IMG/VR virus record: IMGVR_UViG_3300034062_008749
Span: 1-49,069 of that record
DNA length: 49,069 bases
Reading direction: 5' to 3' (one strand)
From: a virus
The number at the start of each line of letters is the position of its first letter. The stretch's first letter is position 1. The notes beneath the pieces were generated by a model. That model was not told the DNA's origin, did no database searches, and worked only from the letters and a program-made list of their open reading frames with translations. The position numbers were made by a program, and so were the translations under genes. This document shows positions 1 through 9,900 of this stretch, piece by piece.

Positions 1-336
1 CAAAAGTATTTTGTCGGAATGGCTGAAATTCAGTACTGGTGAAGGATTCAGCAATAAATCAATATAAGTGAACTGATATTTTTTTATTATGCTGTCCAAA
101 CATATAGATTTAAACCTCAAAAGATCACTTTCCATTTTCATTTTATCATCTTGACTATCCATAGTCCAATAAATATTATCGGAAATCTTCCAATCTCTTA
201 ATGACATATCTGGATAAAGTTCTTTTGCAGTTTTCCATCCGACAATAATCGTAGGAACGCCTTCTTCCACAAAAGAAACATTATTCAAATAATCTGGAAC
301 GTATAAAGAATTCGTTAGAATATTACCTATTTTCAT
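1..336 (-). CDS. Hypothetical protein, 3' end cut by the window edge
   Basis: An open frame of 112 codons runs from an ATG at 336 to the left edge without a stop. It begins MKIGNILTNSLYVPDYL and is ordinary soluble sequence, with no signal peptide or membrane segment. Its start codon shares one base with the stop of the preceding minus-strand gene (TAATG), the tight spacing seen throughout this tail operon, so it is very probably a real gene of the same transcript. I recognise no family. Its position after the hub genes makes a baseplate or tail-associated role plausible, but that is inference from context only. Confidence 0.7.
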   Translation of the reverse strand, partial: MKIGNILTNSLYVPDYLNNVSFVEEGVPTIIVGWKTAKELYPDMSLRDWKISDNIYWTMDSQDDKMKMESDLLRFKSICLDSIIKKYQFTYIDLLLNPSPVLNFSHSDKILL

Positions 337-1193
337 TAGAAGTTAACGTCTTTGACAACCTTATTAACATCTTCAATGCCTGTAAAGTTCCCAAGCCTGT
401 TAAATTCATTATTTACAACTCTAACATCATTTTTTATTTCATTGGCTATGTCATTTGCAGTATTTACAGTATCTCTAATATCACCTAAAAGTTCTCTAAC
501 CTTTAAAAACCCATTCTTAAAATTATAGAACGCTACAGCTCTAAATGCTTCAGGAGCTTCAACAGTTAAAGTAGATGTTAAATTAAAAAAATGACCGTTG
601 TAATATATCCCAACGTGATTTATAGGTGCAAATGGTAATTTTTTATTTATCAAAATTTTATTATCAACATCTTCCCATTTTTCTTTATACCCCTTTTCAG
701 AAAAAACCATTTTATTCATAGGAGTTGTATCAAAAAAACCAAAGTCGCTTTCAGATGTATTTAAATTTACCTTATCATCTCTTTTTAAGAACCTATTTAA
801 TTGAAAAATTTTTACAGGTGAAATCGCATTTGTGATCATTTTATCTATTGATCTAAAAACATAAGGATGTCCAGGAAAATAACCAAATACAATAGAACCA
901 CTTTTTATTTCTTTTGAAAGTAAAGCATTGTCAAAAGAACTTTGAATTCCTAATGAAAATACATCTTTATTGATATATCTCATACTTACATCATTAATTT
1001 TAGTGAATAATGCCCATGCTGAATCTATATCTTCAGGTAAAGTGATTCCAAGTTCTGCCAAAACTACTAAAACCCATTTATAACTTTGAAATGGACTTAC
1101 GTCTAATAATTGTGGTTTATTAGGGTCTAATAATTGTGCAATTTTTTTATTAAATTCTGATACTCTAATATCTCCGTAAATAAATGGTTTCAT
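336..1193 (-). CDS. Baseplate-region protein resembling an inactive NlpC/P60 domain
   Basis: This 285-aa protein lies just downstream of the giant hub gene, with a 3-nt gap. Three segments fall in the order expected for an NlpC/P60 cysteine peptidase. Residues 31-36 read DVSPFQ, where active enzymes have DCSGxV. Around 97-105, KSGSIVFGY matches the usual xxGDLVFF strand. At 192-199, NHVGIYYN matches HVGIYxGN. If that alignment is right, the catalytic Cys is Val32, and the whole protein contains no cysteine, so it would be catalytically dead. A binding or structural role in peptidoglycan contact would fit a baseplate location. The C-terminal 45 residues look like an amphipathic helix. The family call is tentative; the gene itself is solid. 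Confidence 0.6.
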   Translation of the reverse strand: MKPFIYGDIRVSEFNKKIAQLLDPNKPQLLDVSPFQSYKWVLVVLAELGITLPEDIDSAWALFTKINDVSMRYINKDVFSLGIQSSFDNALLSKEIKSGSIVFGYFPGHPYVFRSIDKMITNAISPVKIFQLNRFLKRDDKVNLNTSESDFGFFDTTPMNKMVFSEKGYKEKWEDVDNKILINKKLPFAPINHVGIYYNGHFFNLTSTLTVEAPEAFRAVAFYNFKNGFLKVRELLGDIRDTVNTANDIANEIKNDVRVVNNEFNRLGNFTGIEDVNKVVKDVNF

Positions 1194-1196
1194 ATC

Positions 1197-4100
1197 TTAA
1201 TAATTTACTATATTTCCGTATGTTGCAGCTTGAAAATGCATATAATCATTATTTCTATATCTTCCTTGATTATACCAGCCCCATTTTTCCATTATATCTA
1301 AAAAAGGTCTATAAACTGGCAATGCATATAATGCATCTTTTTTATTAAAATTCATACTACCAAAATATTCCCCAGCTGCTAAGTCTATAGCTGCACCATA
1401 AGCATGTAAAGATGGCTTATTTGCATTTGTCATCTTTCTATAATTAAATGTCCCAACTGTTAAATTTATACCTAATTTTTCAATATTATCAAAACCATAA
1501 AAATCTAAAACCTCTTTCATAGCATAAACTAAAGAATCACCAACATCTTTATGTAAAGGAACAGAAGTCACTAAATTACCAAAATTACCACTATTTCCTA
1601 CATATCTTAATCCAAAAGGTAAAGTGAAATTTCTTATATATTTTGATCTAAATTGGGCAATCGCAGCAGGTGATGAATCTGGTTCCTTTACACCTAGTGT
1701 ATTAATGTCAATATAACCATATGCTGCATCAAGATCAGCTTTATTTGAAAGAGGTCTTGCAACCCTTGATTTACCTACAATATATGGTTTTATATTTAAT
1801 CCTTTTAGATATGCATCTAAAGTACCAAGTTTATCTTTAGAAACAGTTTGATTCGTTAAAATTATTTGAGCAGAAGGAGAATTTGATTGTCTCGCTTTGT
1901 TCATTAACGAAGTATATTCTGAAGTAGAAATATCAATTTTTTTAGAAATTGCATTTTTAGCCCATAAACCAGACCTATCTAAAGATGTTGCATTTTCAAT
2001 TAAATTCAATGGTTTAATTTCATTTGCAGATAATCCTGAAATATTAATTAAAGAACCTGTGAATGCAGGTGTAGTCACAGAAGTAGCAGTACCAACATTT
2101 TCACCTAACTTATAAGATTTTACTTTTGGAGATGAACCTGAATTATTTTTAGCAATCTCAGCTTCCGAATAATTAGCACCTAAAGGTCTGAATACAGGTT
2201 TACGTCTTTCATTTTGATTAAATAAAGAATCTGATAATGGTATTTTAACATAAGCTGTAACAGTTTTTACAATTGGATGCAAAAATCTTGGCATTCTAAA
2301 ACCAGAAAAACTTGTTTCAGCAGTATGCGGTGTTATATTATGATTTACCTTTATAATTTGATATGCACCATGATAAAATGGAACATTATCAAGTTGAAAG
2401 TAATTCAAAGGATGCACATTTAAATTACCAAGACAAGTAACATCTACTTGATAAGACCTTAAAGAAAATATGTTATATAAATTAGCCTTTTTATACATAG
2501 GTTTTGTACCACCTTTTGGATCAAAAGTCTCAACAAAAGTTTTAACATACTCCATAGAAGCTTTATTTTCCGTTTGATTCATCTTTATAGTCTTAAAGAT
2601 GTTTTGATTTTGATCCGCATATCCAACCCTAAATACAACTAAATTATACTTATCTTTATCTTTAGGAATTTGATCAATATTTAAAGGAACCCTCTTTTTA
2701 AATCCTGTTGGTATATTACCTATGTCAGTTTCTCTAAAATCAAATCCATCATTAGCATAAAAAGATTTCTTACCAATGTCTAAAAGTTTAGAATCTTGGT
2801 GTTGCCTATACACACAAAAAAATGCTGCACCAGAATTTACATTTTCTATTGTAGTTTGAGGTTTCCACATCTCTAAACCTTCTCTAGGAGATTTATAGTT
2901 TATAAAAGAAGGTAAGATAAAATTCATAAAGCCAGAAGCATCTGCAAGTTTAGATAAAAAATTTAACAAAGGTAAATCACCTGTATTTGTTAAAGTTCTT
3001 AACATTTCAGGGTCAACAACAGCAATATGTCCTATTGGATTAAATGCAGTATCAACAAAATGAAATCTATCTATTAACTTAGAACCTGGAACATTACTTA
3101 AACCTCCTGAGCAAGAATTAAAAACTTTTCCATCTTTAGTACCAGCAAGCCACTTATCATATAAATTTTTAAAATATTTATATGCAGCCAATTTAGTATC
3201 TTTGTCTGCAATATACCAAGGATCGGATCCAGTAGTAGTTGTAGTAGTATTTGTAGTTGTATTATTACTCTTGAGATAAAGTTTTTTAAATGTTGATAAC
3301 CATTCTCTATAGTAAGATAAAGATAATTCATTTGGAATTCCATCTCTATTTGTTTCAATTTCTATATTATAATTAGAATTAACAAAAAAATCAACAGGTT
3401 CAGTGAATTCTTTTAAAAGTAATTCATAATAATATTGAAATGCAGCAAAATTTTGAGAACCATTAATAGGATTATTTGCACCAACACTATAAAGATCCAT
3501 AAAATTAAATAACGTATTCTCTAAACTTTTATCTTGATTTGTATAATCAGATAATAGCAAATTAGGATCTGGATTATAACAATTTTCAACCCAATTTATA
3601 TAAAATCCTATGAGTTTATCAATAAATTCTTGTGAAAATACTGATAAATCAGGCAGATATCTTTCAGTATTCTTTCCTAATTGAGTCAATTGGTTTGATA
3701 ATTCATTTAATAATTGACGCTCTGATATATTATCAGGAATTGTAAATATATTACTTGTAACATCCTCTACAACTTTATCAAGAATACTAACAAAAATATC
3801 ACCACCAGTAATTTTTATATATTTTGCTCGCCAAAATTGAGCTGAAACCCAAGCCAATTGCATTTTAGTGATTTTATACATACCTCCATATGATAACATC
3901 TCATAAAAATCATAAATTTCATCAATAGGAGTTGTTAATAAGAACAAGTATGCTCTTTCTGTAGTTGAAGCACTTTTATAATAAATGGTATCTAATATTG
4001 AATCAGTGTTTGTTGGTCTACTTAAAACCGTAGAAAAAGATGGAAATAAATTTAAACCAATTTTATTTCTTTTTATATTTGTAAATTTGCTATTTGGATC

Positions 4101-6629
4101 TATAGATTTAACAAAATCAACTGCTGGATTAATTTGACCATCAAAAATTGAAAAATCATTTATCTTAGATGAAATAGTAAAACTAACAGGATCCTTTTGT
4201 AGTAAATCATTACTCGTTTCAGATTTATAGAATTTTCTTATGTTAGCTTTTACTTCATTAGTCCATAACAAATCTGTAATATCACCTTTAATCAGATAAG
4301 TATTTTTATCAATCTGCCTATGAAGATTTTTATGTTTATTAGGAATCAATATATCTTCTAAAGGTTTTTTTTGTGCTTCTATTTCATCATTTACATCTTT
4401 AATGAGATTACGTTTAGGTTGATTTTGTATGTTTTTTATTATTTTACTATCTGAAACAAAATCAGCGTTTGAAGAAAGATTTTCTAATACTGTTCCTTTT
4501 GTATCAATTGAACTTCCTATTAAAATAGGTTCCTTTTTAAAGGTGAAAGCATCAAATAGATTAAAAAGATAAAAATCTTCTAAAGTTATATTATTTAAAA
4601 AATCTCTAACATATTTATCATTTGTATTATTATACGCAAAACATGCATCAAGTTTGGCTAAAAATAGTATTGTATCATTATCAAAACCCATTTCATAATA
4701 AGCTGCAAAAAGACCTTTCGATAAATCAGTATTATAAGCTCCAATAATCTTTTCAGATGAATTAAGCGTAATTGATGGATATTTATAAATGTAAGGATTA
4801 CTAAACTCTTCAGTTGGTATATCTGTAGTTGGATCACCATTAGGCAAATAGTAAACAATCCCTCTAGGTAAACTATGTTCTAAAGATAAAGGCATCCAAC
4901 CTCCTTCAGTAGGAGTTACACTTGTACCTGAATCATTTTTTTCTTTATCTTTAACATTTTTTCCTTCAGAAGTCACAGCAGAGTTCAAACTTAACCTAAC
5001 AAGTTGAATTTCTGGGAAATAAGGGTTATCATCTCCAACAATATCCCCAATCCAAACCTCTTCACCTGTATTTGAATCAAAAACAGATGGAAATGGGAAA
5101 ACTCTATTCTCATAAGTAATAGGTATATCAGTAACCGCACCTCTAATAGCACTTAGCCTTTGAGATTGGATAGAAGGACTATCTGCAGCAACCGCATAAT
5201 CATGAACAACCTTTAAATACGCTTCAACATTTCCAAGAATGATTTCATATACATTTGAAATATTTAATTTCAAATTTAATTGAGTTTCTATATCGCTATT
5301 TAATTCATCATTAACTTTCTTTTCAACATCACTTTTCTTTTTTGATAAATCACTTTTAATTTGAGAAACCTCTTTTCTGAATTTATGAAAATCAATTATA
5401 TAAAATTTCTTAGTTGAATTATTTGGTAAATTCAATCTACTTCTAATAGCAGTAGTAGTAGTTAATGCATTATTATCAGATAATCCATCCTTTTTTACTT
5501 TATCAATTATAATATTAGTTGTACTATCATCTATAACATATGCAATTGTAGGCACAGAAATATTAAAATCATCAATTTTATATTCATTTCCATAAGGATA
5601 TTTAGATGAATTCGTTTTGATAAAATCATTATATTCTTTTACATATTTTCCAAGATCTTCAATTATAAATTTTAATGTTTCAAGTTTTTCTTCAGAAATT
5701 AATGCCACATCTCTAACAAAAAGTTGATCAGTACCATTTTTTAATTGTGGTATCGGAAGAGGTGTACCAAAAGAGGAAATATTTGCAATAGTCATAACTT
5801 CACCAATACTATTTGATAAAATTTCAATTCTATCAAGTAATAATGAATTTATAAATTTTAACTCTTCAAAAGTTTTACTATTCTTTTTATACTCTTCAGA
5901 AATAGTTGTTAATTTTCCTAAGCGAGTTACTAATTCCGATATTGAAATTACACCATATTCCTTTAGAGCTTCTTGCCCAACATTCATATTAATAATTGTA
6001 ACAACATGTTTTAACATTATGTCATTAAAAAATGCAAAAGTGTAACCTTGAAATTCTGCAGTAATTTTAAAATCCCCATTTTCACCATCTAATTCTAGTG
6101 ACCATTTCATTAAATGTAAACAATAAGAAACAGCTTTTCCATAAAAACCTTTTACAGTTAATTTGAATAATGGATAAGGTAATGAAAAAAATGAAGAAAA
6201 GGTAGAGTTATTAGAAAGTATACCATTATCATCAACAGTTTCATATCCATTTAAAAGCCCTGCACCTCTTACATCCACAAACTCTATTTTAATAATAGGA
6301 TTAAATTCTTTTCCATATTCAATACTTATACTCTTAATACCAAATCCTTCTTCTTCTTTAGGATTACTACCACCTATATTAGTATAATCAGTTGTAAGAT
6401 AATTAGAACCATTTTGTTTTTTAGAAGCAATAAAGCTTACACCTTTAGTTTCAAATACTTCATTAGTAACAGAACCATCCGTTTGAACAACAGACCTAGT
6501 TTTAGGTAAAGACCTAAAATCTACGTATATAAATAAGTCTTCATTACGTACATTCTGTTTATTGAGTCCATTTGGGTCAACAACCACTGTAAAAAAGTTA
6601 TCATTTGAAATTGTTTCTATATCACCCAT
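1197..6629 (-). CDS. Giant baseplate hub protein with C-terminal M15 peptidase
   Basis: This 1810-aa protein is probably the central baseplate hub fused to a peptidoglycan hydrolase. The N-terminal 90-200 region (PLFKLTVKGFYGKAVSY and following) and a region near 1390-1450 (NVHPLNYFQLDN, then YQIIKVNHNITPH) resemble hub proteins of the gp27/gpD type. Residues about 1650-1810 form an M15 (D-Ala-D-Ala carboxypeptidase or endolysin-like) domain. SLHAYGAAID supplies His1742 and Asp1749, and DYMHFQ supplies His1798, the expected zinc ligands, with Asp1796 or a neighbour as candidate base. A Thr/Asn-rich linker lies near residue 1125. T4 gp27 is about 390 aa, so this protein is greatly expanded. 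The domain order suggests local cell-wall cutting during DNA injection. The start lies 29 nt after the LysM gene, in an A-rich leader without a Shine-Dalgarno sequence. Confidence 0.75.
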   Translation of the reverse strand: MGDIETISNDNFFTVVVDPNGLNKQNVRNEDLFIYVDFRSLPKTRSVVQTDGSVTNEVFETKGVSFIASKKQNGSNYLTTDYTNIGGSNPKEEEGFGIKSISIEYGKEFNPIIKIEFVDVRGAGLLNGYETVDDNGILSNNSTFSSFFSLPYPLFKLTVKGFYGKAVSYCLHLMKWSLELDGENGDFKITAEFQGYTFAFFNDIMLKHVVTIINMNVGQEALKEYGVISISELVTRLGKLTTISEEYKKNSKTFEELKFINSLLLDRIEILSNSIGEVMTIANISSFGTPLPIPQLKNGTDQLFVRDVALISEEKLETLKFIIEDLGKYVKEYNDFIKTNSSKYPYGNEYKIDDFNISVPTIAYVIDDSTTNIIIDKVKKDGLSDNNALTTTTAIRSRLNLPNNSTKKFYIIDFHKFRKEVSQIKSDLSKKKSDVEKKVNDELNSDIETQLNLKLNISNVYEIILGNVEAYLKVVHDYAVAADSPSIQSQRLSAIRGAVTDIPITYENRVFPFPSVFDSNTGEEVWIGDIVGDDNPYFPEIQLVRLSLNSAVTSEGKNVKDKEKNDSGTSVTPTEGGWMPLSLEHSLPRGIVYYLPNGDPTTDIPTEEFSNPYIYKYPSITLNSSEKIIGAYNTDLSKGLFAAYYEMGFDNDTILFLAKLDACFAYNNTNDKYVRDFLNNITLEDFYLFNLFDAFTFKKEPILIGSSIDTKGTVLENLSSNADFVSDSKIIKNIQNQPKRNLIKDVNDEIEAQKKPLEDILIPNKHKNLHRQIDKNTYLIKGDITDLLWTNEVKANIRKFYKSETSNDLLQKDPVSFTISSKINDFSIFDGQINPAVDFVKSIDPNSKFTNIKRNKIGLNLFPSFSTVLSRPTNTDSILDTIYYKSASTTERAYLFLLTTPIDEIYDFYEMLSYGGMYKITKMQLAWVSAQFWRAKYIKITGGDIFVSILDKVVEDVTSNIFTIPDNISERQLLNELSNQLTQLGKNTERYLPDLSVFSQEFIDKLIGFYINWVENCYNPDPNLLLSDYTNQDKSLENTLFNFMDLYSVGANNPINGSQNFAAFQYYYELLLKEFTEPVDFFVNSNYNIEIETNRDGIPNELSLSYYREWLSTFKKLYLKSNNTTTNTTTTTTGSDPWYIADKDTKLAAYKYFKNLYDKWLAGTKDGKVFNSCSGGLSNVPGSKLIDRFHFVDTAFNPIGHIAVVDPEMLRTLTNTGDLPLLNFLSKLADASGFMNFILPSFINYKSPREGLEMWKPQTTIENVNSGAAFFCVYRQHQDSKLLDIGKKSFYANDGFDFRETDIGNIPTGFKKRVPLNIDQIPKDKDKYNLVVFRVGYADQNQNIFKTIKMNQTENKASMEYVKTFVETFDPKGGTKPMYKKANLYNIFSLRSYQVDVTCLGNLNVHPLNYFQLDNVPFYHGAYQIIKVNHNITPHTAETSFSGFRMPRFLHPIVKTVTAYVKIPLSDSLFNQNERRKPVFRPLGANYSEAEIAKNNSGSSPKVKSYKLGENVGTATSVTTPAFTGSLINISGLSANEIKPLNLIENATSLDRSGLWAKNAISKKIDISTSEYTSLMNKARQSNSPSAQIILTNQTVSKDKLGTLDAYLKGLNIKPYIVGKSRVARPLSNKADLDAAYGYIDINTLGVKEPDSSPAAIAQFRSKYIRNFTLPFGLRYVGNSGNFGNLVTSVPLHKDVGDSLVYAMKEVLDFYGFDNIEKLGINLTVGTFNYRKMTNANKPSLHAYGAAIDLAAGEYFGSMNFNKKDALYALPVYRPFLDIMEKWGWYNQGRYRNNDYMHFQAATYGNIVNY
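3231..3267. repeat. GTA/GTT trinucleotide run coding a Thr/Asn linker
   Basis: An imperfect trinucleotide run inside the hub gene. Read on the minus strand it encodes a Thr-rich stretch with Asn at residues about 1122-1133, before GSDPW. It looks like a flexible linker between two parts of the hub and could vary in length between relatives. Confidence 0.6.
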
Positions 6630-6658
6630 TTTTTTTATTTAATTTAGCTTATAATTAT

Positions 6659-6976
6659 CTAAATCCCAAATTTAGCATCAAATCTTACAATCTCATCTAA
6701 ATAAGATTGTATAGATGTTTTGTAAGGATAAGGAATTATTACTAATTCTCCATCTGGAATATCGAATTCATCAGTACCATATTGTGCATTTGCCATCATT
6801 ATAAGCCACCCTGCATCAGGAACACCATAATATCTTTGGCTCAATACATCTAGCCTATGAGTACTTTTATTCCAAATAATACTTTTGTCACTACCTTTTA
6901 CTCGAATTTTTATAAAAGGCATTATTTTCATCTCACTATTAGATGTGAATTTTTGATATCTATTTATACTATCCAT
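6659..6976 (-). CDS. gp53-like baseplate wedge protein with LysM-type fold
   Basis: This 105-aa protein carries a LysM-like segment in the middle: HRLDVLSQRYYGVPDAGWL, then IMMANAQYG, and IPDGELVIIPYP near residue 80. This is the pattern of tail protein X and of T4 gp53 (start-up of the repeat, a YYG turn, a W-I-x-x-A-N helix, then G-x-x-IxIP). In contractile tails such a protein links the wedge to the hub or clamps the tube end. The gene starts 4 nt after the stop of the 1480-aa gene and precedes the hub gene, which fits a baseplate role. The N-terminal 25 residues are not part of the repeat. Confidence 0.65.
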   Translation of the reverse strand: MDSINRYQKFTSNSEMKIMPFIKIRVKGSDKSIIWNKSTHRLDVLSQRYYGVPDAGWLIMMANAQYGTDEFDIPDGELVIIPYPYKTSIQSYLDEIVRFDAKFGI

Positions 6977-6979
6977 ATA

Positions 6980-9900
6980 TTATCTTTTTCTTAATGTATT
7001 AGGATCAATCCAAACCTTTCCATAGGCTCTTATATATTCTTCAGATGTTCTTTTTGCATCTTCTTCTGTTATATCGTTAGGGTCACTTACACTTGCTTGA
7101 GTATACTGAAAAACTGATTGTACAAAATTTGTATAAGCATTTTCAGATGAAGGGATAACAAGCGTAGGAAAGGGATTTTCAGGTGGAGGAATAACAAGAG
7201 TAGGAAAAGGATTTTCAGACGGAGTCTTACTAAAACTATCTTCAGTCTTTAATAATCTATTTAAATATGCAACATCATCAGGATTTTTTGAATTGAATCT
7301 AGTTTTATATATTTGTTCAGCTTGTTGATTCAATAAAGATTTTTCATCTTGCAAATTCCCAACCATTGTATCCTTTATACTTTTTGAATCTTTAGGATCT
7401 AAACTTTCAAATAAAAATTTGTTTTTTGTTTCAAATCCAATACTTGCCATTATTTGTTCATAAGCAGTTAAAGGTACACCTGTATTAGCTTTATATTCTA
7501 ATAATGAATTAATATCACCAGATGTAGTAATTTTTTCTGTTGACACAACAGGTTCCGTTGAAGTTGGATTAACCAATCTACTTTCTAATCTAATTTTAGC
7601 CAACCTTTTCTGCTTTTGAGCTTCACTTAATTTTATTAAAGATGAAAGTTTTATACCATCGACAATTTTTGCTGCCTTAAGAGTGCCATAAGTTGAATCG
7701 ATATCTAATTTACCATCCTTATCAAATTTTTGTTCAAAAACTACACTATCAGCTCTTTTATCATAAACTTCAGTATTAGCATAAAAATTAAAAGATAATG
7801 CATTTTGCAATCGGTTTATTGGAGCTGTCAATGACATTCCACCAAGTATTTTTATTGCTAAAGAAACATCTGCAACCATTGGTTGAACTCCTATACCTTC
7901 AGGATTTGTATCCCATGTAATAGTATCATTTGCATATTTTATAGTTAAAGTTTCAATTATAATTTTCACATGGAAAAAATCACCAATTCTTAGGATGCAA
8001 ACAGGAGGTCTACCAAATGCAAGATTTTTAATATTATCTACACCATCCATTCCAATACTATCACCTTGTCTTGTACATTGATGTAAAAACGTTAACCTTG
8101 AATTTAATCCTTGAGGTGTAATAGAATGAAACGCAGGGGTGAAATATTTTATTTTTTCACTTATTGTTTGATATGTAAAAGGCTGATCTGTTTCAAGATA
8201 CTTGAAAAAATCACATTCAGTATAAACTAATTTTCTAAGGATCGCAGGGTCTATAACAGGTTCGTTAGGGTCTCCGTTTGGATCCACATTATCTTGAGTG
8301 TCATCGGGAATTAACTCTTCAGAAGTTTCAAGGTCTTCTATTGTAGTTTCTACAGGAGGTTCAACAATTGGCTTGTCTTCCACAGGTGTAATTGTACTTC
8401 CAGTAGGATTAAACGGTGGTATATTCGGTTCACCTGTATTTGGATCTACTACAGGGGGCACAACCACTTCATCCAAAACCTTAACAAAAATATCAACTCT
8501 TCTTGTTTTTTTACATTGTTCTTTATCAGATTCATCACAATCCTGACAAAAAGGAATTCCTGCCAAACCATTTTTTTCTAACTCATCATTTTGTTGTTTT
8601 AGGGCAACGTCTTCTAAATCACCTTGACTTTGAGTTACTATTTCTATACCAGTAGTATCTTGATTAAGAGTTTGAAGAAGTTTAAGTACATTTTGTTCAA
8701 CCCATGTTTTTACATTATTTGCTCTACCAGATGCTAAAGCTGTATTAGTTCTTCCAACAGGTATTGCACCTGAAGCATTACCCATTATAGTTACTTTGGC
8801 TTTTTTAACACCTTTTAATAGCTTTAAAAATGAAGATTTCCATTCAAAATAAAATTTATTATTTAATCCAAGATTATTTCCATCTTTATAACCTATAGCT
8901 GAAATTTTAAAATTATTACAAACATATTGATTAGAAACAAGTTTTCCTTCCTTATAAGTATAATTTATATTTACAGCAGTATTTGACCCTTGCAGTTTAT
9001 ATTTTAAACCTGAAATATTTTCTATAGTATATTTATCACTAGAAAGAAATCCTAATTCATTTATTTTTGGTCCACCTTCATAACCGTAATTTTTTAATTG
9101 CAAATCTTTTAAAGACAAATTATTATCAACAGTATAGCTATCATCCTCTGAAGAATAATTATATTTTACTGGAGCAAGTGGTATAGTCGTTTCATCATTA
9201 GGAAAATATACACTCAAAAGAAGTGCGCCTAATGGTAAGTCTTTAGTTTCAATTTTATCTTCAGTTTGTTGATTTTCCTTCTTTTTATCACTATTTTCTT
9301 CTAACTTTTTTTTATTTTCATCAACTTTCTTTTTTGTCTCTTCAGCCTTTTTTTGTTCTACCTCTTTTTTAGGTTTAACTTTAACAGGAACCTTCTTAAA
9401 TCTTGGTAAATTATTATTTTGAATCTTTTTTATTTCATCTAATTCTTTCTGCGATAATTTTGTAAGCTCTTTATATCTTTTGATAGCTTCCTCTTGAACA
9501 AGCTTATCTCCTTTGAAATATCTTTCCCAGAATTGAGTTTTTTCTCCAACTAAAGATTGAATATGAACAATATCTGGATGGTCTACAAGAATTTTAAATG
9601 AAAGATTCCCACTCCTTTCAGTATTAGTGTATGTCCATATTTTTTCACCTCTACCTATAAAAGCATGATCTTGCCAACTAGCAGTAACAGATTCATCAAA
9701 ACTTAAATCATATGGAGGAAACCACATGATACGACCTCTTGTACCTGTTAGCGGATCACCAGGACCTTGCTCACATTCAGGTAAATCATCCATATGGTCA
9801 TTCCAAGCAAGATTCTCAAGAGAAAGCATATACCTCTTAATAACCTCATCTGAAACAAGACCGTTACTTCTATTAGCCTCCCTTATAGTCGGAGCATAAT

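Noticed and set aside
8298-8546. Plus-strand Gly/Ser/Thr-rich open frame of 82 codons
   Set aside because: It mirrors the Pro/Thr-rich linker of the 1480-aa baseplate protein; its composition is explained by the real gene.
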